From Candidatus Poribacteria bacterium (lineage in GTDB: Bacteria; Poribacteria; WGA-4E; WGA-3G), in NCBI GenBank assembly GCA_009835515.1, contig VXXH01000046.1:1-6808 (forward strand): a stretch of 6,808 bases of DNA, read 5' to 3'. The notes below the pieces were generated by a model. The model saw nothing but the letters and a program-made list of their open reading frames with translations. It was not told where the DNA came from and ran no database searches. The translations under genes and the position numbers were made by a program. The first letter of the stretch is position 1; every line of letters begins with the position of its first letter. This document shows, one piece after another, positions 1 through 5,669 of this stretch.

Positions 1-2
1 TT

Positions 3-725
3 CTAATTCTGTATACTTCCCAAGCAGGACAAGACCTCGGGCAGACTTGAGACTGTGTAATCTGGTCGTTCATCTGTTGATTCCGGTATCAACACCTCTG
101 ATTTTCGGTTGATGAAAATGCTTGTCATACCGGCACGGTTGGCACCAACGATGTCGTTTTGAACGGAATCACCGACGTACACTGCCTCTTTCGGTAAAAC
201 GTCAGCACGCTCACAAGCCACTTTGAAGATTTCGAGATTCGGTTTCCTAACCCCAATTTCACCGGAAATTGTTAGCGACTGAATACGTTCGTTGAGTCCA
301 AGGTGTCGGACTTTAGAAAGTTGGCTGTCAGTGTGTTCATCGTGTGCGCCGTTTGTAATGATGCCGACATGGTATCCGGTCAATTTCTCAAGGACTGTGA
401 CATCGTCGTAAAGATGTAAACTTGTGAGGTAACGCGAACAGAAAAAATCGCTGAGTTCTTCCATGACTTTATCTGCGGGTAAACCCAATTCTTCAAATAA
501 GCACTGGAACCGTGCGTCTCTCACCTCTGCCATAGAAAGTTTCCCTGCGCCGAGTTGTTGAAAGAGTCTTTGATGAACGGTTGTCCATGCTTTTGTAATA
601 GCCTCTTCTGAAACATTCGGATAATGCTTGCCTAAGAGTTGAAATGTTTTGCTTTGCGCGATGCCCCATGCTGTATCGGAGTCGCAGAGTGTGCCATCAA
701 GGTCAAGAAATACTGCCTTAATCAT
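3..725 (-). CDS. HAD-superfamily hydrolase (phosphatase-like, subfamily I cap)
   Basis: A complete 240-residue haloacid-dehalogenase-fold protein, probably a cytoplasmic phosphatase of a small phosphorylated metabolite. Seen directly: motif I DLDGT at residues 8-12 (nucleophile D8, acid/base D10), motif II around T124-N125 in GIITNG, motif III K161 in RKPN, and motif IV GDSVQND at 185-191 (D186, D191 for magnesium). Residues 15-110 form a helical insertion between motifs I and II, as expected of a C1 cap. The order and spacing resemble YjjG nucleotidases and phosphoglycolate-phosphatase-like enzymes; the substrate cannot be told from sequence. The ATG overlaps the stop of the upstream esterase gene by 8 bases (ATGATTAA), so translation is probably coupled. 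A GAGAG-rich stretch 7-8 bases upstream is the only ribosome-binding signal. The stop is TAG. Family certain, substrate unknown. Confidence 0.93.
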   Translation of the reverse strand: MIKAVFLDLDGTLCDSDTAWGIAQSKTFQLLGKHYPNVSEEAITKAWTTVHQRLFQQLGAGKLSMAEVRDARFQCLFEELGLPADKVMEELSDFFCSRYLTSLHLYDDVTVLEKLTGYHVGIITNGAHDEHTDSQLSKVRHLGLNERIQSLTISGEIGVRKPNLEIFKVACERADVLPKEAVYVGDSVQNDIVGANRAGMTSIFINRKSEVLIPESTDERPDYTVSSLPEVLSCLGSIQN

Positions 726-1644
726 TGTGGTTCTCTCTCTCGTTGCCTTCTAAGAATCCGAGTAGAATTTTCTCGCTGATCGCCCGCGATGCGCCGTGCC
801 CTTCGTCAATAACCTTGTAGTGGATCACGTCCCCGTTGAGGTAACTAAAGATTGCGAGATTACGATCGATTCTGCTGGGTTTGGACAACTTCTCTCCGTC
901 GTATCCCATCTGCTTTGCCCATAGAAAGATTGATTCTTCAGCATCAACAAAGCCCAATTTGCCACTTTTGGCAGGAATGTGTTTTGAAGGGCCGCCGTGA
1001 TAAGGGACCAGCTCGTCAGTAGTCCCCGAAATATTCATCAGACGTTTACCGGTCATCGGCATGGCCACAGCTTGATAATTGTTGTCAGTACCTTTGGCTT
1101 TGAAATTCTGTCCATCGTGCTGATAGACATTCAACGGACTGACTGCGGTCACATAATTCCGAAGGTTCGGTAGTTTGCTTTCGATCGCCACCTGGTTCAC
1201 CAAAGCGGCACCATTTGAATTCCCCATGACGCTGAAATTGTCGTTCTGAATGTTGTTGTATGTGGATAGTTCCTTAACGATCGCTTCGATGAATCCGAGG
1301 TCGTCTGCTCGGGAACGTTCCGACACGATGTTCCAACTTGCTTTGTATCCGTTGGGAAACACCATGACGTACCTGCTCGCCATCGTGGGGTGCCGCTTCA
1401 TAAATCCATTCATCGCATCCTTCGCATTTCCACCGTTGCCGTGCAAAAAAATGAAGATTGGAAATTTTTGCTGATCTGTACTATCAGGGACATTGACGTA
1501 ATAGGGACGCTTGAACGCTGTCTCCTGTGACCACGACTGCGTGATATAATATACTCCAGACTTTAGTTGCGCTGCCGCATCCACGAGCGGAACGTCGGCA
1601 GCCGTTAAGACAGTGGTCAATATTAACATGAGAGTCTTTACCAT
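718..1644 (-). CDS. Secreted alpha/beta hydrolase, PHB-depolymerase / feruloyl-esterase-like
   Basis: A 308-residue exported serine esterase. The start is the ATG at 1644: it has a GGAGAAG ribosome binding site (1647-1653) and opens a signal peptide (K3, hydrophobic LMLILTTVLTA, probable cleavage near the AA at 23-25). An upstream in-frame TTG at 1695 would put 17 polar residues ahead of the signal and has no such site. Residues 60-75 (FLHGNGGN) give the oxyanion loop; GNSNG at 141-145 holds nucleophile S143; GTTDELVP puts the acid at D210; EGHG gives H283. This is a complete catalytic triad in the layout of COG3509/LpqC-type PHB depolymerases and carbohydrate-esterase-1 feruloyl esterases. 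It likely hydrolyses an ester outside the cytoplasm, perhaps a polymer or a phenolic ester on polysaccharide. The gene lies in a packed operon with a secreted LamG protein; its stop overlaps the HAD gene. Confidence 0.87.
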   Translation of the reverse strand: MVKTLMLILTTVLTAADVPLVDAAAQLKSGVYYITQSWSQETAFKRPYYVNVPDSTDQQKFPIFIFLHGNGGNAKDAMNGFMKRHPTMASRYVMVFPNGYKASWNIVSERSRADDLGFIEAIVKELSTYNNIQNDNFSVMGNSNGAALVNQVAIESKLPNLRNYVTAVSPLNVYQHDGQNFKAKGTDNNYQAVAMPMTGKRLMNISGTTDELVPYHGGPSKHIPAKSGKLGFVDAEESIFLWAKQMGYDGEKLSKPSRIDRNLAIFSYLNGDVIHYKVIDEGHGASRAISEKILLGFLEGNERENHND

Positions 1645-1646
1645 AT

Positions 1647-1653
1647 CTTCTCC
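1647..1653 (-). promoter_or_regulatory. Ribosome binding site deciding the esterase start
   Basis: Minus strand reads GGAGAAG and then AT before the ATG at 1644, so GGAG sits five bases from the start. It selects this ATG over the in-frame TTG at 1695 and agrees with the signal peptide that begins here. Confidence 0.7.
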
Positions 1654-1719
1654 AATTGCTCTATTGCCATTGTGTTGGTTTAAGAAGCATAACAACGGTC
1701 CGTCAAGTGAAGAGAGCTC

Positions 1720-2124
1720 CTACCTAAATAGCCAGAGTATGTAAACCAATCCAAATGCTATCCAAACCCATGCGACGGTTTTCATCACGATGCTTTTCCA
1801 TCCTTTTGTTGCGAAGTAATAAGCGATGTGATTGAATAGCAGTATCAATCCGATCACGAGAGCACCGTATTGGTCATAACCAAAATTGCGCGACCTTAGT
1901 AGATTTATTACGCTAAAGGCAAGTAGACAAAGAATAATGCCGAGGAAACCGTATTTCCAGAGTCGCTTTAGCGCAAACTTTCGGACAATCCCTGTTTTTG
2001 CTGATGCCGCTTCAAAAGATTCCGGTAGGTCAGGATTCGATTCTCGAAGTGCTTGCTGCCGTTTTTGTTCTTCTTTAATCTTGGCATCAAGCTGCTGTTT
2101 TTCAGTGTCGGTTAATTGTTTCAT
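1720..2124 (-). CDS. Small membrane protein, charged coiled-coil N-terminus and three TM helices
   Basis: I do not recognise a family. The 134-residue product begins with about 28 residues rich in K, E and Q (TEKQQLDAKIKEEQKRQQ), likely a short cytoplasmic coiled coil. A hinge rich in P, S and A at 29-44 follows, then three hydrophobic segments at about 57-75, 86-105 and 112-132, with basic residues (R48, K49, K53, R54, K57) before the first helix favouring a cytoplasmic N-terminus. There are no cysteine, histidine or glycine motifs that suggest catalysis. The ATG lies 6 bases after the acetyltransferase stop, with a GAGAGAAG ribosome-binding stretch inside the end of that gene, so it is very likely cotranslated. 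The stop is TAG. It is a real gene by operon fit and clean helix pattern; function unknown. Confidence 0.8.
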   Translation of the reverse strand: MKQLTDTEKQQLDAKIKEEQKRQQALRESNPDLPESFEAASAKTGIVRKFALKRLWKYGFLGIILCLLAFSVINLLRSRNFGYDQYGALVIGLILLFNHIAYYFATKGWKSIVMKTVAWVWIAFGLVYILWLFR

Positions 2125-2130
2125 GAGAAA

Positions 2131-2571
2131 TTACTTCTCTCTTGATGATTTAAGAGGCATGACAAACGCTAAACACTGCTCATCACGTTCCATCGGCTCA
2201 ACGGCGAACCCCATAGAGAGTTTGAGAGAATGGTTCTCAGGGTGATTCTCGCCGCTGACGGATCGCACTTGGTAGCAGCCAAACATCTTCGCTTGTTTGA
2301 TAGTATACTCTTGAAGTGCGGTGCCGATGCCTTGTCGCCGATAGCCTTCTTTTACGCCAAAGGCAAGAATTTTCGCCTCTCTTAATGTTTTTCCATCCAT
2401 TTGGATAGGTGGGTGGTCGCGGTCATGGGGACCGATGTCCCACACAACAAACATGAGGAATCCGACGATAACCGCATCCTGTTTTGCTGCTAAAAAATAG
2501 CGTGAAAACTGCTCAAAATACGGGTTGAATGCCCAATCTGCTTGGTTTACCTCATTGACAAGCGCGACCAA
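2131..2571 (-). CDS. GNAT-family N-acetyltransferase (start uncertain; amber codon upstream)
   Basis: A GCN5-related acetyltransferase, using acetyl-CoA on an amine of unknown identity. From the TTG at 2571 it gives 146 residues. Motif A is clear: LAFGVKEGYRRQGIGTAL, with the acetyl-CoA pyrophosphate loop R78-x-x-G81-x-G83. A C-terminal NHSLKLSMGF (113-122) matches the usual N...lY.klGF motif B region. TTG is the first usable start after a stop, yet its only ribosome-binding match (AGGA) is just two bases away, too close. In the same frame the coding pattern continues 18 more residues upstream (SIEELTADHSDW...), a plausible first strand and helix of the GNAT fold, to a TAG, then AAC, then an ATG at 2634 with GAGG six bases ahead. 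The native start is therefore probably 2634, interrupted by amber codon 3; the gene may be a nonsense allele, a sequence error, or start internally. Gaps to its neighbours are 6 to 8 bases. Confidence 0.82.
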   Translation of the reverse strand: MVALVNEVNQADWAFNPYFEQFSRYFLAAKQDAVIVGFLMFVVWDIGPHDRDHPPIQMDGKTLREAKILAFGVKEGYRRQGIGTALQEYTIKQAKMFGCYQVRSVSGENHPENHSLKLSMGFAVEPMERDEQCLAFVMPLKSSREK

Positions 2572-2634
2572 TTCCTGCCAATCCGAATGGTCAGCTGTTA
2601 GTTCTTCAATGGAAAGGAGCGATTGCTAGTTCAT
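2572..2634 (-). other. Probable true N-terminal part of the acetyltransferase, with in-frame amber codon
   Basis: Read from the ATG at 2634..2632: ATG, AAC, TAG, then CAA TCG CTC CTT TCC ATT GAA GAA and on without a break into the TTG at 2571. The ATG is preceded by GAGG (2641-2644) with six bases of spacing, and GAGG overlaps the LamG stop codon, which leaves an 8-base intergenic gap like its operon neighbours. The residues after the stop (QSLLSIEEL, TADHSDW) look like genuine coding sequence. One base change (for example CAG to TAG) would explain it. TAG serves as the ordinary stop in at least three other genes here, so general recoding is unlikely. Confidence 0.65.
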
Positions 2635-2640
2635 CTGCAG

Positions 2641-2644
2641 CCTC
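2641..2644 (-). promoter_or_regulatory. Ribosome binding site for the ATG at 2634
   Basis: GAGG on the minus strand, then CTGCAG and the ATG. It overlaps the TGA of the LamG gene (2645..2643), typical of coupled genes, and supports 2634 as the original acetyltransferase start. Confidence 0.55.
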
Positions 2645-3416
2645 ACTTGGAAACCTTTATCATCCCCCAAGTGAGTGTCAATTTTTGTGTCGGTTCAACG
2701 GCGAGTCCTACCGCGTCAAGGTTATTCTCAATTTCTTCTTGACTGAGACCGCGGTTGTAGAGGCGAAGTTCGTCAAGAAGACCGTTGTAAGGGAGTCCAT
2801 CCGATTTTCTGGCACCCATCCAAAAATTCTCGCCGTTATGTTTGAGAACGCCTTCAAATTTTTTCTCATTATCCACTTCACCATTGATATAAATAATGGC
2901 GTCAGAACCGTCGTAAACGCCAGCGACGTGATGCCATTTCCCTACATCGGGCTGCCCCACGCTGTGAAAGGGCCAGGTCTCTAAGGCACCGTTCCAGAGA
3001 TTGAAATCAACGCGAGTTTGGTCTGACCACGCAATCACATAAGAGTTATTTCCTGACCTCGATATGCCTGCGATAATCGCCCAGCCAGGTTTTTCAGGCT
3101 TTATCCACATCTCCAATGTTATCTGATCACCAATATCAGTTAAACTCTTATCTGATCCACAGTCAACATGACCGCCACTAAATTTGAGTGCTTCACCGAC
3201 TTTACCGTTAACGACCTCAACGTTTCCGTCCATGGTTCCATCGTTGTCCCCAAAAATGTCTTCCACCGTTTTATCTGCCACCGAATCCTTATTAAAGGAC
3301 CAGTAACTCACTAACCCATCGGTAATTGCTTGACGCGCTTGTGTCGTGTGTGTCGCCATTAGAACAGTTGTTATAACGGCTAAAACAAATATTTGTCTCA
3401 GAGTTCTGTTAATCAT
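2643..3416 (-). CDS. Secreted LamG / concanavalin-A-like lectin domain protein
   Basis: A 257-residue exported protein with one laminin-G-like jelly-roll domain. The signal peptide is residues 1-27 (basic R4 and R7, hydrophobic IFVLAVITTVLMA, cleavage after TQA). The domain spans about 33-232 with the usual landmarks: GLVSYWSFN at the first strand, ITLEMWIKP (99-107), WHHVAGVYDG and IIYINGE (161-180), and the closing GLLDELRLYNRGLSQEEI (212-229). Such domains bind glycans or proteins and are common in surface proteins of environmental bacteria; no catalytic residues are evident. A 25-residue tail ends in LTLTWGMIK and may be a lineage-specific feature. The ATG at 3416 has a GGGGGA ribosome binding site (3421-3426). 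It is the first gene of the five-gene block, after a 427-base spacer that probably contains its promoter. The ligand is unknown. Confidence 0.9.
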   Translation of the reverse strand: MINRTLRQIFVLAVITTVLMATHTTQARQAITDGLVSYWSFNKDSVADKTVEDIFGDNDGTMDGNVEVVNGKVGEALKFSGGHVDCGSDKSLTDIGDQITLEMWIKPEKPGWAIIAGISRSGNNSYVIAWSDQTRVDFNLWNGALETWPFHSVGQPDVGKWHHVAGVYDGSDAIIYINGEVDNEKKFEGVLKHNGENFWMGARKSDGLPYNGLLDELRLYNRGLSQEEIENNLDAVGLAVEPTQKLTLTWGMIKVSK

Positions 3417-3420
3417 TTGG

Positions 3421-3427
3421 TCCCCCT
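3421..3427 (-). promoter_or_regulatory. Ribosome binding site of the LamG gene
   Basis: Minus strand reads AGGGGGA, then CCAA and the ATG at 3416. The run of five G is a slightly unusual Shine-Dalgarno with short spacing, but it is the only candidate and fits the signal-peptide start. Confidence 0.6.
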
Positions 3428-3536
3428 ATTTCGGAATATTGAGTGCCTTTCGGCACAGTTAAGTTTCCTAATTTACTTAAGTCGCTACTTATTCCAGAGA
3501 AACTAAGTTTCCAGTCTCCGATTCACAGATATTGAA

Positions 3537-3564
3537 CAAATTGGTCGCGTTTTCGCCCAATTTG
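3537..3564. repeat. Bulged hairpin / operator-like inverted repeat
   Basis: Arms CAAATTGG (3537-3544) and CCAATTTG (3557-3564) are perfect 8-base complements. Inside them GCG (3547-3549) pairs with CGC (3554-3556) around a TTTT loop, leaving a two-base TC bulge on one side. It lies about 120 bases before the LamG start. It could act as a protein-binding palindrome or an RNA hairpin; no T-run follows on the minus strand. Confidence 0.5.
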
Positions 3565-3655
3565 AAAACCATAAAATTGTCCAAAACCATTACAATTAAA
3601 ATGCGGTGATTCATAAATCTTCGCAACTACAATCGTTCCAATTAATATCTCAAGA

Positions 3656-3683
3656 CTATAAACATGCCGCCCTTACAGGGCTG
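3656..3683. repeat. REP-like palindromic repeat, copy 1
   Basis: A 27-base unit starting CTATAAACATG, then the stem GCCCT (3669-3673), loop TAC (3674-3676) and AGGGC (3677-3681). Copy 2 follows with a 39-base period. The two units differ at five positions, four of which form two compensatory stem-pair changes. This suggests a family of short interspersed palindromes rather than a chance match. Confidence 0.65.
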
Positions 3684-3694
3684 AATATGAGCAT

Positions 3695-3722
3695 CTATAA
3701 ACATGTCGTCCCTACGGGACTA
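3695..3722. repeat. REP-like palindromic repeat, copy 2
   Basis: Second copy of the CTATAAACATG unit, with stem GTCCC (3708-3712), loop TAC (3713-3715) and GGGAC (3716-3720). Compared with copy 1, two pairs in the stem switch together (C-G to T-A and T-A to C-G), and a pair just outside also switches (C-G to T-A), so the fold is kept while the sequence changes. Confidence 0.65.
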
Positions 3723-3740
3723 AAGAGACCATATTTTTCT

Positions 3741-3746
3741 ATTATA
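3741..3746 (-). promoter_or_regulatory. Candidate -10 box for the LamG operon (weak)
   Basis: Exact TATAAT on the minus strand, downstream of the Rieske stop and about 325 bases before the LamG start. No recognisable TTGACA-like -35 sits 16-18 bases upstream. If used, the leader RNA would carry both repeat hairpins and the hairpin at 3537-3564. Confidence 0.2.
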
Positions 3747-3843
3747 TCCTTTGTGGGGCGCACACTGTTGATGATCTTTAGAAATCCACAACCTGACAGT
3801 TGTAGCACAAAATCCCGTGAATAATGAACAACTCTCAATCAAT

Positions 3844-4221
3844 TTAGCCATTGTATTCGACGACAACATCATCACCGTCAATCTTGACGGGGTAGGTCGC
3901 CACGCGCAATGTTTCATCGACGAGACACTGTCCGGTGGCAATATCAAATGTCCACTGATGCCATGGACAGCGTAGCACTTCACCTAAACCGTCAACAGAG
4001 GGCATCACGCCTTGAATTGAAGGCGGGGCATTGGCTGCGAACCTACCGGTCAGTTCACCTGTACATAGCGGTCCGCGCTTATGCGGACAGATGTTGCGCA
4101 CAGCGTAAAAGGTGCCATGAATATTAAAGACACCAATGCCTGCCTTGCCACGGAACGGCACGACGATTTTGCGTGCTCCTGGTGGAATTTCTGACACTTT
4201 TCCTACAACAACGCGCGCCAT
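3844..4221 (-). CDS. Rieske [2Fe-2S] protein, ferredoxin-like, with extended inter-motif loop
   Basis: A 125-residue stand-alone Rieske protein without signal peptide or membrane anchor, so a soluble cytoplasmic electron carrier or accessory subunit. Cluster ligands are seen in C45-P-H47 and C85-P-W-H88, followed by QWTFDIATG as in ring-hydroxylating-dioxygenase ferredoxins and NirD-like proteins. There are 37 residues between H47 and C85, where the classic ferredoxins have about 16-17. The extra 20 or so (about 60-82, rich in A, P, G and V) enlarge the loop between the two ligand loops. I associate longer loops of this kind with Rieske proteins found beside amidohydrolases, which is the case here, but I cannot check this. 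The gene is 104 bases after the amidohydrolase stop and ends the enzyme cluster. The ATG at 4221 has only a weak AAGG about 11 bases upstream. No oxygenase or reductase partner is adjacent. Confidence 0.9.
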   Translation of the reverse strand: MARVVVGKVSEIPPGARKIVVPFRGKAGIGVFNIHGTFYAVRNICPHKRGPLCTGELTGRFAANAPPSIQGVMPSVDGLGEVLRCPWHQWTFDIATGQCLVDETLRVATYPVKIDGDDVVVEYNG

Positions 4222-4286
4222 ATTTTTAACTTACCTTGCGGAGAAAGGACAGGAGTTTGAAACTTCAACTGCTTTTCTCATGAGTC

Positions 4287-4307
4287 GCCTGCGCCGTTGT
4301 TGCAGGC
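4287..4307. repeat. Hairpin in the amidohydrolase-Rieske spacer
   Basis: GCCTGC (4287-4292) and GCAGGC (4302-4307) pair perfectly around a nine-base loop, between the amidohydrolase stop and the Rieske start. No T-run follows on the minus strand, so it is more likely an mRNA-processing or attenuating structure than a full terminator, or it may be chance. Confidence 0.35.
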
Positions 4308-4325
4308 TACGGTTTTGTGTTTCGG

Positions 4326-5522
4326 TTAATTCACTACTGGATTCAAGGATTCGTTGGTTCTTTCCAAATTCATTCGTAGCATATCAAGTGCGTTTTGGGC
4401 AAAGATGCGATGGTGTAAATCCTCTGGAAGCTTCGGGAAAACCGTTACTGGGTCGTTCCAGTCGAAATGCGGAAAGTCTGAGCAAAATATCAGTGTTTCA
4501 TCGGCGTGGAGCATCTCTAACATCTGGTACATCTGTTCCGGTTTTTCGGGTTCGTGCATCGGCTGCGAGCCGATCCGGATATGTTCACGAAAATATTCGC
4601 TCGGTAGTCGTTTAAGCCACGGTGTTTGGTCTCGGAGTGCTTTCCAGTCGGTATCAAGATGCCACATCACCGGCACCGCCCACATCTGTTGCGCTTCAAT
4701 AAGTGCGAACTTGAGGTTGGGAAATTTTTCAAAGACCCCTTCGCAGATTAGGGATGTCGCGTGTGAGCTGGCGACATAGGGTCGGCTCATCCGAGATTCC
4801 ATGTAGTAGGTGGGATGCCCGACGGGGGTTGGCGTGTTTCGAGTCGCGCCGCCACCACCACCGATATGGGATACGATCGGAAGTCCATGCGCTTCACAGG
4901 CTTCCCAGATCGGATGATAGAAACGGTTGCCAAAGGGTCGGCTTGTTCCCATTGGGACCATGACTGCAGCGGTGTCCTTCCGATCAGCGAGTCTGTTGAT
5001 TTCCTCAACGGCTTGGGGTGGGTCGGATGGAGAGATGAGAATTGCATTCACGACGCGTTCGTCGCGCTCCAGCCAATGCTCGATTGTCCAATCGTTAAAT
5101 GCGCGGCAGAGTGCAGCTGCCCAATCGGGGTCAGGTAGTCCAGAATACCCATAGAACGGCGGCGGTCCCGTAAGTAGGGCAATATCTATATTCCAGACAT
5201 TTAGATGCTCCTCTTGAAGAAACTCTAATGTGAAGTTGAAATCTCTGGGGTCGCCACCGGAGTTCTTCGGAGTCGATTCAATGGCATCTTCGACCCGTCC
5301 TTTGAGATCTACGCGGTTGCTCCGAATGGGGATGTTCGGATACCCACCGAGGTGTAAGCCTTGATCAAGGAGATGTTCTTGATAGAATTTTGACAAGTAA
5401 GGCAGGAGCTGCGTAGGGTGACGAAAGTTGTGGTGGACATCACAATCAACGATAGCAATACCGTCTTTCGGCTTGGCAGTCCAACCCGGTGCTGTAACGG
5501 GTGTTGATCCAATTTGACGCAT
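4326..5522 (-). CDS. Amidohydrolase_2 (ACMSD-like) TIM-barrel metal-dependent hydrolase or decarboxylase
   Basis: A complete 398-residue cytoplasmic enzyme of the amidohydrolase_2 family, which includes ACMS decarboxylase, gamma-resorcylate decarboxylase and related C-C or C-N lyases and hydrolases. Visible motifs: IVDCDVHH (24-31) at the first barrel strand, with D28 and H30 in the N-terminal metal-site position; H219 in VSHIGGGGG; H254 in SSHA; IEAQQMW..PVMWHLD (275-290), the family's usual E-x-x-x-x-W-x-P...LD segment; and CSDFPHFD (347-354) with catalytic/metal D349. The closing QNALDML (376-382) matches the common GNA..L end. The classic HxH is D-V-H here, a common variant. The start is firm: AAGGAGG (5530-5536) seven bases before the ATG. 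It lies between a PhyH-type oxygenase and a Rieske protein, suggesting degradation or tailoring of a cyclic or carboxylated small molecule. Substrate unknown. Confidence 0.92.
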   Translation of the reverse strand: MRQIGSTPVTAPGWTAKPKDGIAIVDCDVHHNFRHPTQLLPYLSKFYQEHLLDQGLHLGGYPNIPIRSNRVDLKGRVEDAIESTPKNSGGDPRDFNFTLEFLQEEHLNVWNIDIALLTGPPPFYGYSGLPDPDWAAALCRAFNDWTIEHWLERDERVVNAILISPSDPPQAVEEINRLADRKDTAAVMVPMGTSRPFGNRFYHPIWEACEAHGLPIVSHIGGGGGATRNTPTPVGHPTYYMESRMSRPYVASSHATSLICEGVFEKFPNLKFALIEAQQMWAVPVMWHLDTDWKALRDQTPWLKRLPSEYFREHIRIGSQPMHEPEKPEQMYQMLEMLHADETLIFCSDFPHFDWNDPVTVFPKLPEDLHHRIFAQNALDMLRMNLERTNESLNPVVN

Positions 5523-5529
5523 GTCAACG

Positions 5530-5536
5530 CCTCCTT
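5530..5536 (-). promoter_or_regulatory. Consensus Shine-Dalgarno of the amidohydrolase
   Basis: AAGGAGG on the minus strand, seven bases before the ATG at 5522. It is the strongest ribosome binding site in the window and implies high translation; it lies only two bases from the TTAA that flanks the repeat element upstream. Confidence 0.85.
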
Positions 5537-5562
5537 TTTTAATGGCTTTCAGTTTTCAGTTC

Positions 5563-5581
5563 GGTTTTTCTGCGAAAAACC
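5563..5581. repeat. Perfect hairpin inside the MITE-like element
   Basis: GGTTTTTC (5563-5570) and GAAAAACC (5574-5581) are exact complements around a TGC loop. In the PhyH-to-amidohydrolase mRNA it would form about 27 bases before the amidohydrolase Shine-Dalgarno. No T-run follows it in the transcribed direction. Confidence 0.6.
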
Positions 5582-5591
5582 TTTCAGTACT

Positions 5592-5633
5592 CGGTTAAAG
5601 AGAGATTTGATGAATCAGAGTCTTCTTTAACCG
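5592..5633. repeat. 42-bp imperfect palindrome
   Basis: Outer arms CGGTTAAAGA (5592-5601) and TCTTTAACCG (5624-5633) are perfect over ten bases. Inner arms TGAT (5608-5611) and ATCA (5614-5617) share the same centre, with mostly unpaired or wobble bases between. It can form a long hairpin or cruciform. Confidence 0.6.
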
Positions 5634-5669
5634 ATAACCGAAAGCGAAGCGTACCGGCAACCGATAACC
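5629..5669. repeat. Direct repeat AACCGATAACC, two copies
   Basis: Exact 11-base copies at 5629-5639 and 5659-5669, a 30-base period. The first copy overlaps the right arm of the palindrome. Repeats built on CCGATAACCG are the kind of low-complexity interspersed sequence that expands in some uncultured marine lineages. Confidence 0.55.

Larger units (their letters stand above)
3417..3843. other. Intergenic spacer, no gene, several small repeats and hairpins
   Basis: No frame on either strand gives a credible protein. It separates the Rieske gene from the LamG operon and should hold the end of one transcript and the start of the next. Contents seen: a five-base-stem hairpin at 3443-3456 (GTGCC, TTTC, GGCAC), a stronger hairpin at 3537-3564, twin repeat hairpins at 3656-3722, and an exact TATAAT on the minus strand at 3746..3741. 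No hairpin is followed by a T-run on the minus strand, so I do not call a rho-independent terminator. Confidence 0.7.

Noticed and set aside
1645..1695. TTG start at 1695 giving a 325-residue esterase.
   Set aside because: It lacks a ribosome binding site and adds 17 polar residues in front of a normal signal peptide; the ATG at 1644 is better.
1645..1722. The membrane-protein gene and the esterase gene are in the same frame with no other stop between the TAG at 1722..1720 and the esterase ATG, suggesting a read-through fusion.
   Set aside because: A fusion would bury a clear signal peptide and its ribosome binding site; the 25 intervening codons look random, so this is chance.
2626..2628. 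Genome-wide recoding of TAG as an amino acid.
   Set aside because: TAG ends the PhyH, membrane-protein and HAD genes at sensible places, so at least most TAG codons act as stops.
3458..3512. Direct repeat of TAAGTTTCC at about 3460 and 3504.
   Set aside because: Nine bases in AT-rich sequence with no further similarity; compatible with chance.
3656..3722. Twin repeats as a mini CRISPR array.
   Set aside because: Only two diverged copies with a 12-base interval and no cas genes; they are palindromic interspersed repeats.
3788..3803. Hairpin ACAAC-CTGACA-GTTGT as a terminator for the Rieske transcript.
   Set aside because: Five-base stem, low GC and no T-run after it on the minus strand.
4233..4281. 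A 16-codon ATG frame in the amidohydrolase-Rieske spacer as a leader peptide.
   Set aside because: No ribosome binding site and no coding character; cannot be supported.
4136..4779. Long plus-strand open frames opposite the Rieske and amidohydrolase genes.
   Set aside because: They are antisense to well-motifed genes and rich in R, S and C without any domain; they are shadows of the real coding strand.
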